DNA of 64,000 bases, taken from assembly GCF_030161375.1 (NCBI RefSeq), contig NZ_BSSQ01000005.1:248001-312000 (forward strand). The letters are read 5' to 3'. Both the position numbers and the translations under genes were made by a program. Below the pieces are notes generated by a model. The model searched no databases and was not told the DNA's origin. It saw only the letters and a program-made list of their open reading frames with translations. Below, one piece after another: positions 52,615 to 61,559 of the stretch (position 1 is its first letter; every line of letters begins with the position of its first letter). The DNA is from Paenibacillus glycanilyticus (GTDB lineage Bacteria; Bacillota; Bacilli; Paenibacillales; Paenibacillaceae).

Positions 52615-53967
52615 CTACAAAGCCTGGCGCAGCTTCACCGGAGGAATGACCGGCAGCCCTTCCGGCAGCGCCTGAAGTTCTTCCACCGTAATCGGATATT
52701 TGGCTCTATCTTTCAAACACCAGGCAGCAGCGGCTGCTTCGGTAATGACTTTCCGCTTGGCGCCATGTTCCAGATAATAGAGAAAACCGTCGATTCCTCT
52801 TGCGATCTGGCCATGCTTCGGAGCACCGTGATGAACGGCATGGAGAGCCTGCCACTTCCACGAGGCGTCGCCTGCGGCAAGAACTTCGCCAGTCGCCCAG
52901 CTGCGGATCAACACTTGCGGCAACCGGACAACCGGTCCGGACCATGCTCCTTCAATTGGACGTTTGATCCCGTTCTCAATCCAGTAAACCTGCGGTCCAA
53001 CGCCTTTCACAACTACTCCCTCCGGATAAAAGGCGGTTTCCCCCTTCGATTCTGGAGAGGTAAGTTGCGCTGCGTTTGCGCGAACCTGGTGAATCCATGC
53101 GTACGGGTTATTCCATTTGGTCATATAATAAACCATATTCCGGGCAGTCACTTGTTCCAGCTGGTCTCCCAGCGCTTTGATGCTGACGCTTCCGAAGTGA
53201 TGGATAAAAGAATCTCTTGCGATAACAAGGGAGTATCCAAGGAGCCTGGTCCGAATATTATAATCATCGTCTTCATAATTGCCGTATTCGAACCCTTCAT
53301 CGAGGAAGCCGATCTTCTCCCACAATTCTCGCCGGAATAGGAGGCAGAAGCCCGGAAGCCTGTCGGTTCTTTCCCAGCGCTTCGGATCGGATATATTGTT
53401 CAGTCTGGCAAATTCGGGCATATCCTCGACATTATCGTAAGATACCTGGATCTGCTGGTCACCGCTTATATAGTTGGTGACAGGACCAACCATCCCGATC
53501 GCCGGATCGCTGTGCAGACAGATCAGCAAGTTGCCCAGCCAATTATCCGTAGCTAATGTATCGTTGTTCAGAATTAGCAGCGTAGTTCCTTTGGCCATCA
53601 TCAGCCCCATATTCACGGCGCCCGCAAAGCCGTAATTCTGGTCCAGCACCCGGAACCTAACCTGACCGTCAAGCTGCTCCAAATACTCTGCCGTACCGTC
53701 CGTAGAAGCATTATCAATGACTATAATCTCATGCGGCTGCTCCGTGTTGTCCATAATGCTGTCGATGCAGCCTCTCAGATAGTCGACTTGATTGTAGCTT
53801 GGAATGATAATGCTCGTTCCTTCAAACAAAGATTGGTAACTGCTCTGGCCGGCCTCTAGTCCCTGGTTGTATCCCGCTTGAAAGCCGGCCTGGAAATTGG
53901 CCGAGCGTCCGCCTTCTTTCGTCGGCGCGAGCTTGAGACGACGGATGCCCCGCGGTTTACGTCTCAC
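52615..53967 (-). CDS. GT2 glycosyltransferase with N-terminal tag and C-terminal repeat modules
   Basis: 450 residues. Residues 1-40 are basic then carry FQAGFQAGYNQGLEAG. The GT-A domain (about 50-290) shows TSIIIPSYNQ, VIDNASTDGT and LILNNDT in place of the DxD. The C-terminal 150 residues contain two copies of a YWIENGIKRPI / YYLEHGAKRKV module, like repeats found in surface-associated proteins. The start is GTG with GGGAGAG upstream. Likely adds sugar to a spore-surface acceptor. Confidence 0.85.
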   Translation of the reverse strand: MRRKPRGIRRLKLAPTKEGGRSANFQAGFQAGYNQGLEAGQSSYQSLFEGTSIIIPSYNQVDYLRGCIDSIMDNTEQPHEIIVIDNASTDGTAEYLEQLDGQVRFRVLDQNYGFAGAVNMGLMMAKGTTLLILNNDTLATDNWLGNLLICLHSDPAIGMVGPVTNYISGDQQIQVSYDNVEDMPEFARLNNISDPKRWERTDRLPGFCLLFRRELWEKIGFLDEGFEYGNYEDDDYNIRTRLLGYSLVIARDSFIHHFGSVSIKALGDQLEQVTARNMVYYMTKWNNPYAWIHQVRANAAQLTSPESKGETAFYPEGVVVKGVGPQVYWIENGIKRPIEGAWSGPVVRLPQVLIRSWATGEVLAAGDASWKWQALHAVHHGAPKHGQIARGIDGFLYYLEHGAKRKVITEAAAAAWCLKDRAKYPITVEELQALPEGLPVIPPVKLRQAL

Positions 53968-53982
53968 TTAAATCTCTCCCGT

Positions 53983-54705
53983 CTAGTATTCTATATCCCA
54001 ATACCTTGCCGATGCTTCCTTCAGCGACTCGAACGTTCCGGCATCCATCCACCAGCCGGATAAGGTCCGGTAGGTTAAGAGACCTGCAGCCGCATATAAA
54101 TTGTTCAAATCGGTGATCTCAAGTTCGCCTCTGCTAGATGGGCTTATTTCCTCAATCCGCTGGAATACATCGGAGCTGTACATATACAATCCGGTCACCG
54201 ATAGATTCGACTTCGGATTCGCGGGTTTCTCTTCAATATGCTTGATCGAACCATCCGATTCAAACACCGGTATCCCGTAACGATGAGGATCGTCAACCTC
54301 TTTGAGCAGCACCATCGCACCGTCTTGCTGCTCTTTGAAATCCTGGATAAAAGGAGTCAAATCCTCTTCAAACAAATTGTCTCCGAGCAGCACAAGAAAT
54401 TTCTCGCCATCGGCAATAAACGGTCTTGCCAGCTGCAAAGCGTCCGCAATCCCTCCGGCCCCTTCTTGAATCCGGTAGGCAAGCGACACCGACAGCTCCG
54501 CTCCGCTCCCAAAGTATTGGATAAACATGCCTGCGGAATGGCGATTGGTTGTAATGAGAATCTCTTCGATCCCTGCCTTGCGCAGCGTCTCGATGCCATG
54601 ATGGATCATCGGATGCCTGCCGACCGGCAGCATATGCTTATTGATATAAGAAGTAAGAGGCAAAAGCCGTGTACCGGTTCCTCCTGCCAAAATAACAGCT
54701 TTCAA
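53983..54705 (-). CDS. Sugar-1-phosphate nucleotidyltransferase (RmlA/SpsI-like)
   Basis: A 240-residue enzyme that activates a sugar phosphate with NTP, most likely glucose-1-phosphate to dTDP-glucose. MKAVILAGGTGTRLLPLT holds the nucleotide loop, LGDN and HIEEKP the metal and substrate sites. TTG at 54,705 has AGGAGG 8 bases upstream; an ATG 21 bases earlier would place that site inside the gene. In Bacillus, SpsI has this role for spore polysaccharide. It supplies donor for the surrounding glycosyltransferases. Confidence 0.85.
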   Translation of the reverse strand: MKAVILAGGTGTRLLPLTSYINKHMLPVGRHPMIHHGIETLRKAGIEEILITTNRHSAGMFIQYFGSGAELSVSLAYRIQEGAGGIADALQLARPFIADGEKFLVLLGDNLFEEDLTPFIQDFKEQQDGAMVLLKEVDDPHRYGIPVFESDGSIKHIEEKPANPKSNLSVTGLYMYSSDVFQRIEEISPSSRGELEITDLNNLYAAAGLLTYRTLSGWWMDAGTFESLKEASARYWDIEY

Positions 54706-54734
54706 AAGAGCAATCCTCCTATCCATGTGCAGAC

Positions 54735-55487
54735 TTACAAGGCCATCTCGCGCTTGCGCAGCCGATCTTCAAATCCGCCCCGTTCATCTGTGCAGGACAG
54801 CAGCCAATGGATCGCTTCCAAATGGTCTCCTAGAATTAACCGTTCGAGCGGATTTCTCCGCTCCCGCTCCCGCCGGGGTTTGTTTAGTTTTCCGACATTA
54901 ACCGTGTGTACGGCCTTTACTCTCAGCCCCTGCTTAATCGTCATGGCATGGGCAAGCGGCGGAACGGACAAGGCGGAAGCCCCGATCGTATCCAGGCATT
55001 TGCGGCTTATAGCATGCGGTACGGCCGTAAACGAGATTCCTTTCAGGTCGGGTCTTTGGAGAACGGCATTCAAGGCATGTTTAGCGAGAACCACGCTATG
55101 AACATTTGCCTTGTGCACAGGGCCGGAATAGTTGTTCAATGCGGCATCTACTCCCCGATCTCTCACAGCGTGAATGAAAGGACGCAATTGAGAGGCAGGA
55201 ATAATCATATCTCCGTCTATAAACAGCAGAACTTCGCCCCTTGCTTCCAGCGCTCCTATCGTTCTTCCAACGTCATGACCAAGAGGCTTCTCATAGAACA
55301 GCACTCTAGCTCCCATCTTTCTAGCAATAGCGACGGAGCCGTCCGTTGAACCGTTAGCAACAACAATAACTTCTGTCCGGGGGTGCACTTTTGCAGCTTC
55401 GCGAATTACGCGCCCGATGGTCGATTTCTCGTTCATAACAGGGATAATGACCGATACGGCTGGATAAGGATGAGGTGCGCGTTTCAT
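54735..55487 (-). CDS. GT2 glycosyltransferase
   Basis: A 250-residue GT-A enzyme of the polyprenyl-phosphate-mannose-synthase-like group: [26 protein letters not shown], and the metal-binding DGDM. There are no membrane segments. The C-terminal region is basic ([10 protein letters not shown]). The ATG at 55,487 follows GAGGTG at 9 bases. A CATA-type box is 60 bp upstream. It lies between the giant repeat gene and the nucleotidyltransferase. Confidence 0.85.
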   Translation of the reverse strand: MKRAPHPYPAVSVIIPVMNEKSTIGRVIREAAKVHPRTEVIVVANGSTDGSVAIARKMGARVLFYEKPLGHDVGRTIGALEARGEVLLFIDGDMIIPASQLRPFIHAVRDRGVDAALNNYSGPVHKANVHSVVLAKHALNAVLQRPDLKGISFTAVPHAISRKCLDTIGASALSVPPLAHAMTIKQGLRVKAVHTVNVGKLNKPRRERERRNPLERLILGDHLEAIHWLLSCTDERGGFEDRLRKREMAL

Positions 55488-55546
55488 CCACTGAATCACC
55501 TCAGTTTATGCCTATTAAAATTTGCAAGCTTTATTGATGTACATCA

Positions 55547-55555
55547 CATAGTATG
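55547..55555 (-). promoter_or_regulatory. Sigma-K-like -10 box before the GT2-nucleotidyltransferase unit
   Basis: Minus strand CATACTATG, again CATANNNTG. No AC is found at the expected -35 distance, so support is weaker than for gerE. Confidence 0.35.
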
Positions 55556-55617
55556 TAGGATGATTGCTGGCGCAACGGCATTTGTACAACTTCCAAGACG
55601 TCTGTCCCCCACCAAAT

Positions 55618-55660
55618 GAAAAAAGAGGATAGGAGCATAGATTATGCTCCCATCCCCTAT
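55618..55660 (-). terminator. Rho-independent terminator after the giant repeat gene
   Basis: GGGGATGGGAGCATA pairs with TATGCTCCTATCC around a 3-base loop on the minus strand and ends in CTTTTTT. Confidence 0.85.
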
Positions 55661-55674
55661 TGAATCTATGAAGA

Positions 55675-58600
55675 TTATCGGCCAATGGCGATCCAGTTCA
55701 TATATCCCTCCGGTTCAAATGAACCTCTGGAACGAACAATGTTGAGAATGGCGCTTTCTTTCGTCTTGCTAAAGACGGATACATAACATTCCGGATTATC
55801 GCAAATGGCGGTAATGACATAATTGGCATCGCTATACGGCTCATCAAACGTAACTTCGATTTCGAGCTGTTTACCTTTTTTGAAGAACGAATAGGGTGCA
55901 AGGCCAAATTGTTGAATCACTTGACCGGTCCCCGCGGAGCGGATGAAGTTTGGCGCCGGTTCCGGTTCGGCTTGCACTTCTACGATGGTTTCGACGATTT
56001 CGGGAAATAACGCTGACACTAACTCTGGCGCTAATTTGTCGACTGTAATGGATTCCGAGGCGATATGCCAGCCGCATACGCTGCTCTCCGCCAACTTCTC
56101 GCTGATTACACTTTCATCGGCTAGCTTCTCGCTCGTTACGCTTTCGTCGGCCAATTTATCCGTCAGGATACTCTCATCCGCGAGCTTCTCGCTGCCTATG
56201 CTGCCGTCCGCCAGCTTATCGCCGGTCACGCTGCCTGCTGCCAGTTTCTCCTCTGTAACGCTATTAATTGCAAGCTTATCGTTTGTTACGCTGCCTTCGG
56301 CCAGCTTGCTGCTTGTAATACTGAATTCAGCCAGTTTATCGCCCGTTACGCTGCCGCCTGCCAGCTTCTCCTTCGTTACGCTATCGCTCGCAAGCTTGTC
56401 GTTTGTTACGCTGCCCTCAGTCAACTTGCTGCCGGTTATACTGTCATCCGCCAGCTTATCGTTTGTAATGCTGAAATCCGCCAGCTTCTCCGTTGTTACG
56501 CTATCGGCAGCCAGCTTGCTGCCCGTCACGGCCAGATCGATCAGCTTTAAGGTTGTGACGCTATCATCGGCTAGCTTATCGCTCGTTACGCTCTCATCGA
56601 CCAGCTTGCGGGTTGTGATTGTATCGTCGGCTAGCTTTTCCGTCGTCACGCTCTCGGCAAGCAGCTTGCTGCCGGCGAGGCTTTCCGCAGCTAGCTTATC
56701 GCTCGTTACGCTCCCCGCTGCCAACTTATCGCTCGTAATGCTCGCATCCGCCAATTTGCTGCTTGTAACCGCCAGATCGGACAGCTTGATTGTGCTGACA
56801 CTATCCGCAGCCAGCTTATCAGCCGTTACGCATTCATCGATCAGCTTGCGGCCCGTAATGCTGTAATCGGCGATCTTGCCCGTCGACACGCTCTCGTCGG
56901 CCAGCTTGCTGCCCGTCACTACGAGGTCGGCGAGCTTAATCGTAATAATGCTTCCGTCGGCCAATTTGTCAGCCGTTACGCTTTCGTCGACCAGCTTGCG
57001 GCTCGTGATGCTATCGTCGGCAAGCTTCTCTGTCGTCACGCTTTCATCGGCGAGCTTCCGTCTGGTCACACTCTCGCGTGCCAGCTTATCAGCCGTAACG
57101 CTGCCGTCCGTCAGCTTCTCCGTCGTAATGCTGTCGACCGCCAGCTTGCTGCCGATAACCGCCTCGTCGGCAAGTTTCGCCGTTAGGACGCTCTCGTCGG
57201 CAAGCTTCTCGCTCGTCACGCTTTCGTCGATCAGCTTGCGGCTTGTAATACTGTCATCGGCAAGCTTCTCGCTCGTAACACTTTCATCCGCCAGCTTGCG
57301 GCTGGTAACGGCTTGATCCGAGAGCTTGATCGCGGTTATGCATTCATCCGCCAGCTTCTCCGCCGTTACGCTCTCATCAACAAGCTTACGGCTTGTAACG
57401 CTGTCGTCGGCGAGCTTCTCGGTTGTAATGCTTTCGTCCGCCAGCTTACGGCCCGTGACGCTTGCATCAATAAGTTTCTCCGGCGTAACGATGTCGTCGG
57501 CCAGCTTGCTTGTTGTGATGCTCTCGTCAGTTAGTTTGTCAGTCGTGATGCTGCCAGCTGCCAACTTGCTGGCGGTAATGCTCTCATCGACGAGCTTCAC
57601 GGTTGTAATGCTTGCATCCGCCAACTTGCGCGCGGTAATGCTCTCGTCGGCAAGTTTATCTCCGGTAACGCTGCCTCCGGCGAGCTTGCTGCCCGTGACG
57701 CTTTCAGCCGTCAACTTGTCGCCGGTGATGCTGCCTTCGGCCAGCTTAACTCCCGTCATGCTTCCGTCCGCAAGCTTCTCGGCCGTGATGCTGTTGTCGG
57801 TCAGCTTCTCATTCGTGATGCTTCCGGCTGCCAGCTTGCTTCCCGTAATACTCTCATTTGCCAGCTTCCGATCCGTAACGCTATTGTCGGCCAGCTTTTC
57901 ATTTGTGATGCTTGCATCCGCAAGCTTAACGCCAGTTACGCTGCCTTCAGCCAGTTTTTCCGCCGTCACGCCTTCGTCAGCCAGCTTGCCGGTTGTTACG
58001 CTGCCCTGCGCAAGCTTGGAGGAGTCGATAATCCCTTCTGCCAACTGCTCGCTTGCGATGCTCTTCGGTCTAAACTCGTTAAGCACGTCTCCGTTCAGAT
58101 GGTCGAAGGATACCGTCCCTTTGCGGATATGATAGCTTTGAATCGAATCCGCTTTAATATGCTTGCTCGCGATCGTCTCAAGCCGCAAGTGATCGCCGGA
58201 CACGGTATCGAACGCAAGCTTGGAGGACGTTACCGATCCGTTCTGCAGCTTGCTCTCGTCAACGATGCCCGGTGCCAGATGTTTCTCCTGAACCGATTGC
58301 GGCTGAATATGGCGGGTATGAACGGACAGCGGAGCAAGCTTGGAATCCTGTACGGCACCGTCCACGAGATGATTCGTGTCCACAATATCATCAAGCAAGG
58401 CTTCCGCGCCGATCGCTCCGGGTTGAATATGGTCTTCTCCGACGCTAAGCGGAGCGAGTTTGGTCTCGGTGACTGCTTCATCGGTCAAGTGAACGGAACG
58501 GATGCTGCCTTCCCCAATATGAATGCCAAGAACGGAATCGTTAGCCAGATGCCGGCTGAGCACCGTTTCATTGCCGATATGGCCGGACTGCACGGCCCCC

Positions 58601-61443
58601 GTTGCAAGCTTCGATGCCGATACCGATTGGTTAGCCAATGCATCCGTGCCGATCGCACCGCCGCGAATATGATTGGCTCCGATCACGCCGTCCTTCAGAT
58701 GATCCGATTGGATGGAATGCGGCTCGATATGATCCCCTTGGATCGCTAAAGGACGAATGAGGTCCGAGTAGATGGATCCTTCCGCCAGCTTGCTTGCCGT
58801 TACGCTTCCATCCGCAATCTTCGGCGACGTTACGCTCGAATCAAGCAGCTTCTCGGTCGTGACGGCATCCTTGGACAACTTGCTTGCCGTTACCGCTTGT
58901 TCCGTAAGATGATCCGTGCCTACAATGTCATACGACAGATTGATTTCCGTAACGGACTGATAACCCATATGCTCCGCTTGGATAATCCCTGCCTGCAGAT
59001 GCTCGGAATTAATAGCTGCCGGTCGGATCAGCTCCGAGTGAATGGAACCGCTAGCGATATGGGTGTCTTGCACGCTGCCACCCGCAAGCTTGGAGGACGT
59101 TACGCTCGATTCCGCGAGTTTATCGGATGTTACCGACTGGGAGGCTAACTTCTTGGTCGTTACCGACGCATCGGACAGATGTTGCGTCTTCACGCTGTTT
59201 CCGGACAGATGTTGTTCCTTGACGGCCTCGCTTGCAAGATGAATCGATTGGATCGCTTCGTTTTTCACGTGGATTTGATCAATCGATGATGGCTGTACAT
59301 GGCCGCCATGAATGGATGAAAGCTGAACCGCATCGGAATTAACCGATTCTGGCGCCATATGCTGCTCGTTGATGCTACCGGCGTTAAGCTTCGACGAAGT
59401 AATGCTGCATTCGGCGAGTTTATCCGTCGTCACGGACTCCGGGGCAAGCTTCTGGGAGCCGATGCTGAAATCGGCCAAATGATGCGGATGCACGGAGCTT
59501 GGCGACAAATTAAACTCGGTGACTGCTCCATACGCAAGTTTGCCGCTTGTTATCGATAAATCCTGCACGGCGTCCGTACTGACGGATTGATTGGCAAAAT
59601 GCTGCTTCTCGATCAGCTTCGGCTTCAAATGCTCGCCGGAAACCGCCTCTGGAGATATTGCTTCCCCGGTAATGGCTCCAGCCGAGAAATGATAGGAACG
59701 GAGCGCTTCCGGCGCAATTTTTTGGAACGTAACAATTTCATTCTTTAGATGGGCGTTTTCAATGGAACTTGCGGCAAGCTTCGCGCTTTTAACCGCGCCA
59801 TCGGCGATTTTTTTATCCGTAACGGATTGATCCGCCAGCTGCTGCGTATCTACCGCGGAATCACTTACATGTTCCGTGCTTATCGCTTGAGGGGCAATTT
59901 TCTCCCCTTTAATAGAACCGTCCTGCAGTTGCTCCCTGCCAACGGAACTTGCTTGCAGATGCTGACGGGATACGACCTGATGGGCAATATGGCGCTGTTC
60001 AATCTGTCCGATGGCAATATGGTCGGAAATAACGCTGCTTCTGCCGATATGCCTGGTTTGGACTGCTTCATTGGCGATTTTGTTCGAGATGATAATTTGA
60101 TCGCCCAGATGTTTGCTTCCAATTTGTCCGTGTGCAAGATGCTCGCCTGTCACGGCTTCCTGTTGAAGATGAGTGGAACTAACGGCTCCAGGCGCGATTC
60201 GCTCAGCGTTTACGGATTGAGGTTGAAGGGCTTCGGTCCCTACTGCCCCTTCCGTGAGATGCTCTTGCGTGATAGCGCCTGGAGCTACGTGCTTCCCCTG
60301 GATCGCTCCAATCGAGACATGCCCGGCAAGCAGCAGCCCTTGCTTCAGATGAACGGATTCAATCGTATCCGATGCGAGTTTGCTGCCGGTTATCGCTCCG
60401 TCGCGAAGCTTGGAATGGGTGACGGACGCTTCCCCAAGCTTGGAATTCGTGATGGCTTCATTAGCGATTTTGTCCGCCCGCACGGCGCTATTCTGGATCT
60501 TATCCGTTGTAATCGCGTGGTTATCAATCAGTTCTTCCGTAATGATGAACGTTTGGAGATGCCTAGACGTAATGGAACCGTCCGCGATTTTGCTGGAATC
60601 GATTGTCCGGTCGGCCAGCTTCTCGGATGTAATGCTGCCATCCGCAAGCTTGCTGCCGCTAATGGAGGAATCTACGATTTTATCGCTTGTAATGGAGCTG
60701 TTGGCCAGATGATTCCCCGTAACTGCGGAAGCCGAAATCTTATTGCCGGTTACGGCTCCCGGGGCGAGATGAATGTTATTTACCGCATAGTCGGCAATCG
60801 TGGACGATTCAATGCTGCCCGGACGCATGTTCTCCGAATCAACCGAATACGGGGCAAGCTTGCTGCCGGTTACGGCACCGTCCACGATATCGTCTGTATA
60901 AATAAACGGAAACGGTTTGTACAGATCCTGTTTCTCCACCAGTTTATCAAGCTTTTGGTCATAGGTAGGTTGTTGGTTGAGTTGAACGGCAGGTGCAGAT
61001 GCAGGCGCTGGTGTCGGGACTGGCTGCGGTTCCGTTTTTTGAATTTGGATGAGCGGGCTCGCTTGCGTTTGCTTTGGCTCCGTCACCGGAGCGGGTATCG
61101 GCTTAGCATCATACGAAACACTTTCCTCAATAAGCGGCTCCGTCTCGGTGCCGCTCACTTCAGCCGATGAGGAGGCATCGGCAATAAGGATCAATTCTTC
61201 CGTCAATGCAGGGATAATTAGCGTCTCCGCTTGTGGTGCTTCTTCTACAGGAGCAAAGGCGTTGATGTTAACCGTCCTGTTCTCTTCCGGCTTAGGTTGC
61301 GGGACAAGAGGGTTAAGATTTTGCACTGTATTTTTTTTGCGGTTTAATTCATCCAACCACTTTAATTCCGAGGCATTCGGATTGCTCACATAATAACTCG
61401 GTTTGCGCCCTTTGGCGTTTTTAGACGATTTTCCTTTTGTCAT
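55675..61443 (-). CDS. Giant decapeptide-repeat surface protein (1,922 residues)
   Basis: Residues 1-180 are basic, then Pro/Gln/Glu-rich and disordered, with no signal peptide. Residues about 183-1,806 are some 160 tandem ten-residue repeats of pattern (S/A)-(V/I)-T-x-x-K/H-(L/I)-A-x-x. The C-terminal 90 residues form a compact beta-rich domain ending MNWIAIGR, like WIAG-tail proteins and phage tail-fibre tips as I recall them. Regular hydrophobic spacing suggests a beta-solenoid or fibrous trimer; Ser/Thr density suits O-glycosylation. GGAGAG precedes the ATG, and a CATA-type box lies 37 bp upstream. Flanked by glycosyltransferases and near gerE, it is probably a spore-surface filament. Function is not established. 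Confidence 0.85.
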   Translation of the reverse strand: MTKGKSSKNAKGRKPSYYVSNPNASELKWLDELNRKKNTVQNLNPLVPQPKPEENRTVNINAFAPVEEAPQAETLIIPALTEELILIADASSSAEVSGTETEPLIEESVSYDAKPIPAPVTEPKQTQASPLIQIQKTEPQPVPTPAPASAPAVQLNQQPTYDQKLDKLVEKQDLYKPFPFIYTDDIVDGAVTGSKLAPYSVDSENMRPGSIESSTIADYAVNNIHLAPGAVTGNKISASAVTGNHLANSSITSDKIVDSSISGSKLADGSITSEKLADRTIDSSKIADGSITSRHLQTFIITEELIDNHAITTDKIQNSAVRADKIANEAITNSKLGEASVTHSKLRDGAITGSKLASDTIESVHLKQGLLLAGHVSIGAIQGKHVAPGAITQEHLTEGAVGTEALQPQSVNAERIAPGAVSSTHLQQEAVTGEHLAHGQIGSKHLGDQIIISNKIANEAVQTRHIGRSSVISDHIAIGQIEQRHIAHQVVSRQHLQASSVGREQLQDGSIKGEKIAPQAISTEHVSDSAVDTQQLADQSVTDKKIADGAVKSAKLAASSIENAHLKNEIVTFQKIAPEALRSYHFSAGAITGEAISPEAVSGEHLKPKLIEKQHFANQSVSTDAVQDLSITSGKLAYGAVTEFNLSPSSVHPHHLADFSIGSQKLAPESVTTDKLAECSITSSKLNAGSINEQHMAPESVNSDAVQLSSIHGGHVQPSSIDQIHVKNEAIQSIHLASEAVKEQHLSGNSVKTQHLSDASVTTKKLASQSVTSDKLAESSVTSSKLAGGSVQDTHIASGSIHSELIRPAAINSEHLQAGIIQAEHMGYQSVTEINLSYDIVGTDHLTEQAVTASKLSKDAVTTEKLLDSSVTSPKIADGSVTASKLAEGSIYSDLIRPLAIQGDHIEPHSIQSDHLKDGVIGANHIRGGAIGTDALANQSVSASKLATGAVQSGHIGNETVLSRHLANDSVLGIHIGEGSIRSVHLTDEAVTETKLAPLSVGEDHIQPGAIGAEALLDDIVDTNHLVDGAVQDSKLAPLSVHTRHIQPQSVQEKHLAPGIVDESKLQNGSVTSSKLAFDTVSGDHLRLETIASKHIKADSIQSYHIRKGTVSFDHLNGDVLNEFRPKSIASEQLAEGIIDSSKLAQGSVTTGKLADEGVTAEKLAEGSVTGVKLADASITNEKLADNSVTDRKLANESITGSKLAAGSITNEKLTDNSITAEKLADGSMTGVKLAEGSITGDKLTAESVTGSKLAGGSVTGDKLADESITARKLADASITTVKLVDESITASKLAAGSITTDKLTDESITTSKLADDIVTPEKLIDASVTGRKLADESITTEKLADDSVTSRKLVDESVTAEKLADECITAIKLSDQAVTSRKLADESVTSEKLADDSITSRKLIDESVTSEKLADESVLTAKLADEAVIGSKLAVDSITTEKLTDGSVTADKLARESVTRRKLADESVTTEKLADDSITSRKLVDESVTADKLADGSIITIKLADLVVTGSKLADESVSTGKIADYSITGRKLIDECVTADKLAADSVSTIKLSDLAVTSSKLADASITSDKLAAGSVTSDKLAAESLAGSKLLAESVTTEKLADDTITTRKLVDESVTSDKLADDSVTTLKLIDLAVTGSKLAADSVTTEKLADFSITNDKLADDSITGSKLTEGSVTNDKLASDSVTKEKLAGGSVTGDKLAEFSITSSKLAEGSVTNDKLAINSVTEEKLAAGSVTGDKLADGSIGSEKLADESILTDKLADESVTSEKLADESVISEKLAESSVCGWHIASESITVDKLAPELVSALFPEIVETIVEVQAEPEPAPNFIRSAGTGQVIQQFGLAPYSFFKKGKQLEIEVTFDEPYSDANYVITAICDNPECYVSVFSKTKESAILNIVRSRGSFEPEGYMNWIAIGR
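56026..60895 (-). repeat. Tandem 30-bp coding repeats in two zones
   Basis: The 30-bp unit repeats about 160 times in frame. From 56,026 to about 58,040 the units are near-uniform (KLAD cores); from 58,040 to 60,895 they keep the period but vary, with many HL/HI cores. The contrast suggests recent expansion of the 3' zone. Confidence 0.85.
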
Positions 61444-61479
61444 TGACCTCTCCTTCTTTCTTCCTCCTCAAAGTTATTT

Positions 61480-61488
61480 CACTATATG
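61480..61488 (-). promoter_or_regulatory. Sigma-K-like -10 box of the giant repeat gene
   Basis: Minus strand CATATAGTG, matching CATANNNTA except the last base, 37 bp before the start codon. No clear -35 AC. Confidence 0.4.
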
Positions 61489-61524
61489 CTCCTACCCATG
61501 GGCGCGCTACTGCCGTTTAGGCAA

Positions 61525-61559
61525 CAAAAAAAGGACGACAGCGCTTAACTGCCATCCTC
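61525..61559 (-). terminator. Rho-independent terminator after the GT4 gene
   Basis: On the minus strand AGGATGGCAG pairs with CTGTCGTCCT (two G-U pairs that form only in this orientation), followed by seven T residues. It overlaps the stop codon of the GT4 gene. Confidence 0.8.

Noticed and set aside
55943..58132. Long plus-strand open frames of 307, 146 and 268 residues over the giant repeat gene
   Set aside because: They are antisense to the repeats, consist of monotonous Leu/Ser/Ala repeats, and have no ribosome site or family. They stay open because the 30-bp unit repeats.
56026..60895. CRISPR array suggested by regular 30-bp repeats
   Set aside because: There are no spacers between the units; the repeats are contiguous and lie in one open reading frame.
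59749..61170. 473-residue plus-strand open frame
   Set aside because: Antisense to the 5' repeat zone, with no motif or ribosome site. The minus-strand frame has a coherent protein, ribosome site and terminator.
55675..61443. Prophage tail-fibre gene
   Set aside because: The repeats resemble tail fibres, but no tail, capsid, lysis or integrase gene lies nearby; neighbours are glycosyltransferases.
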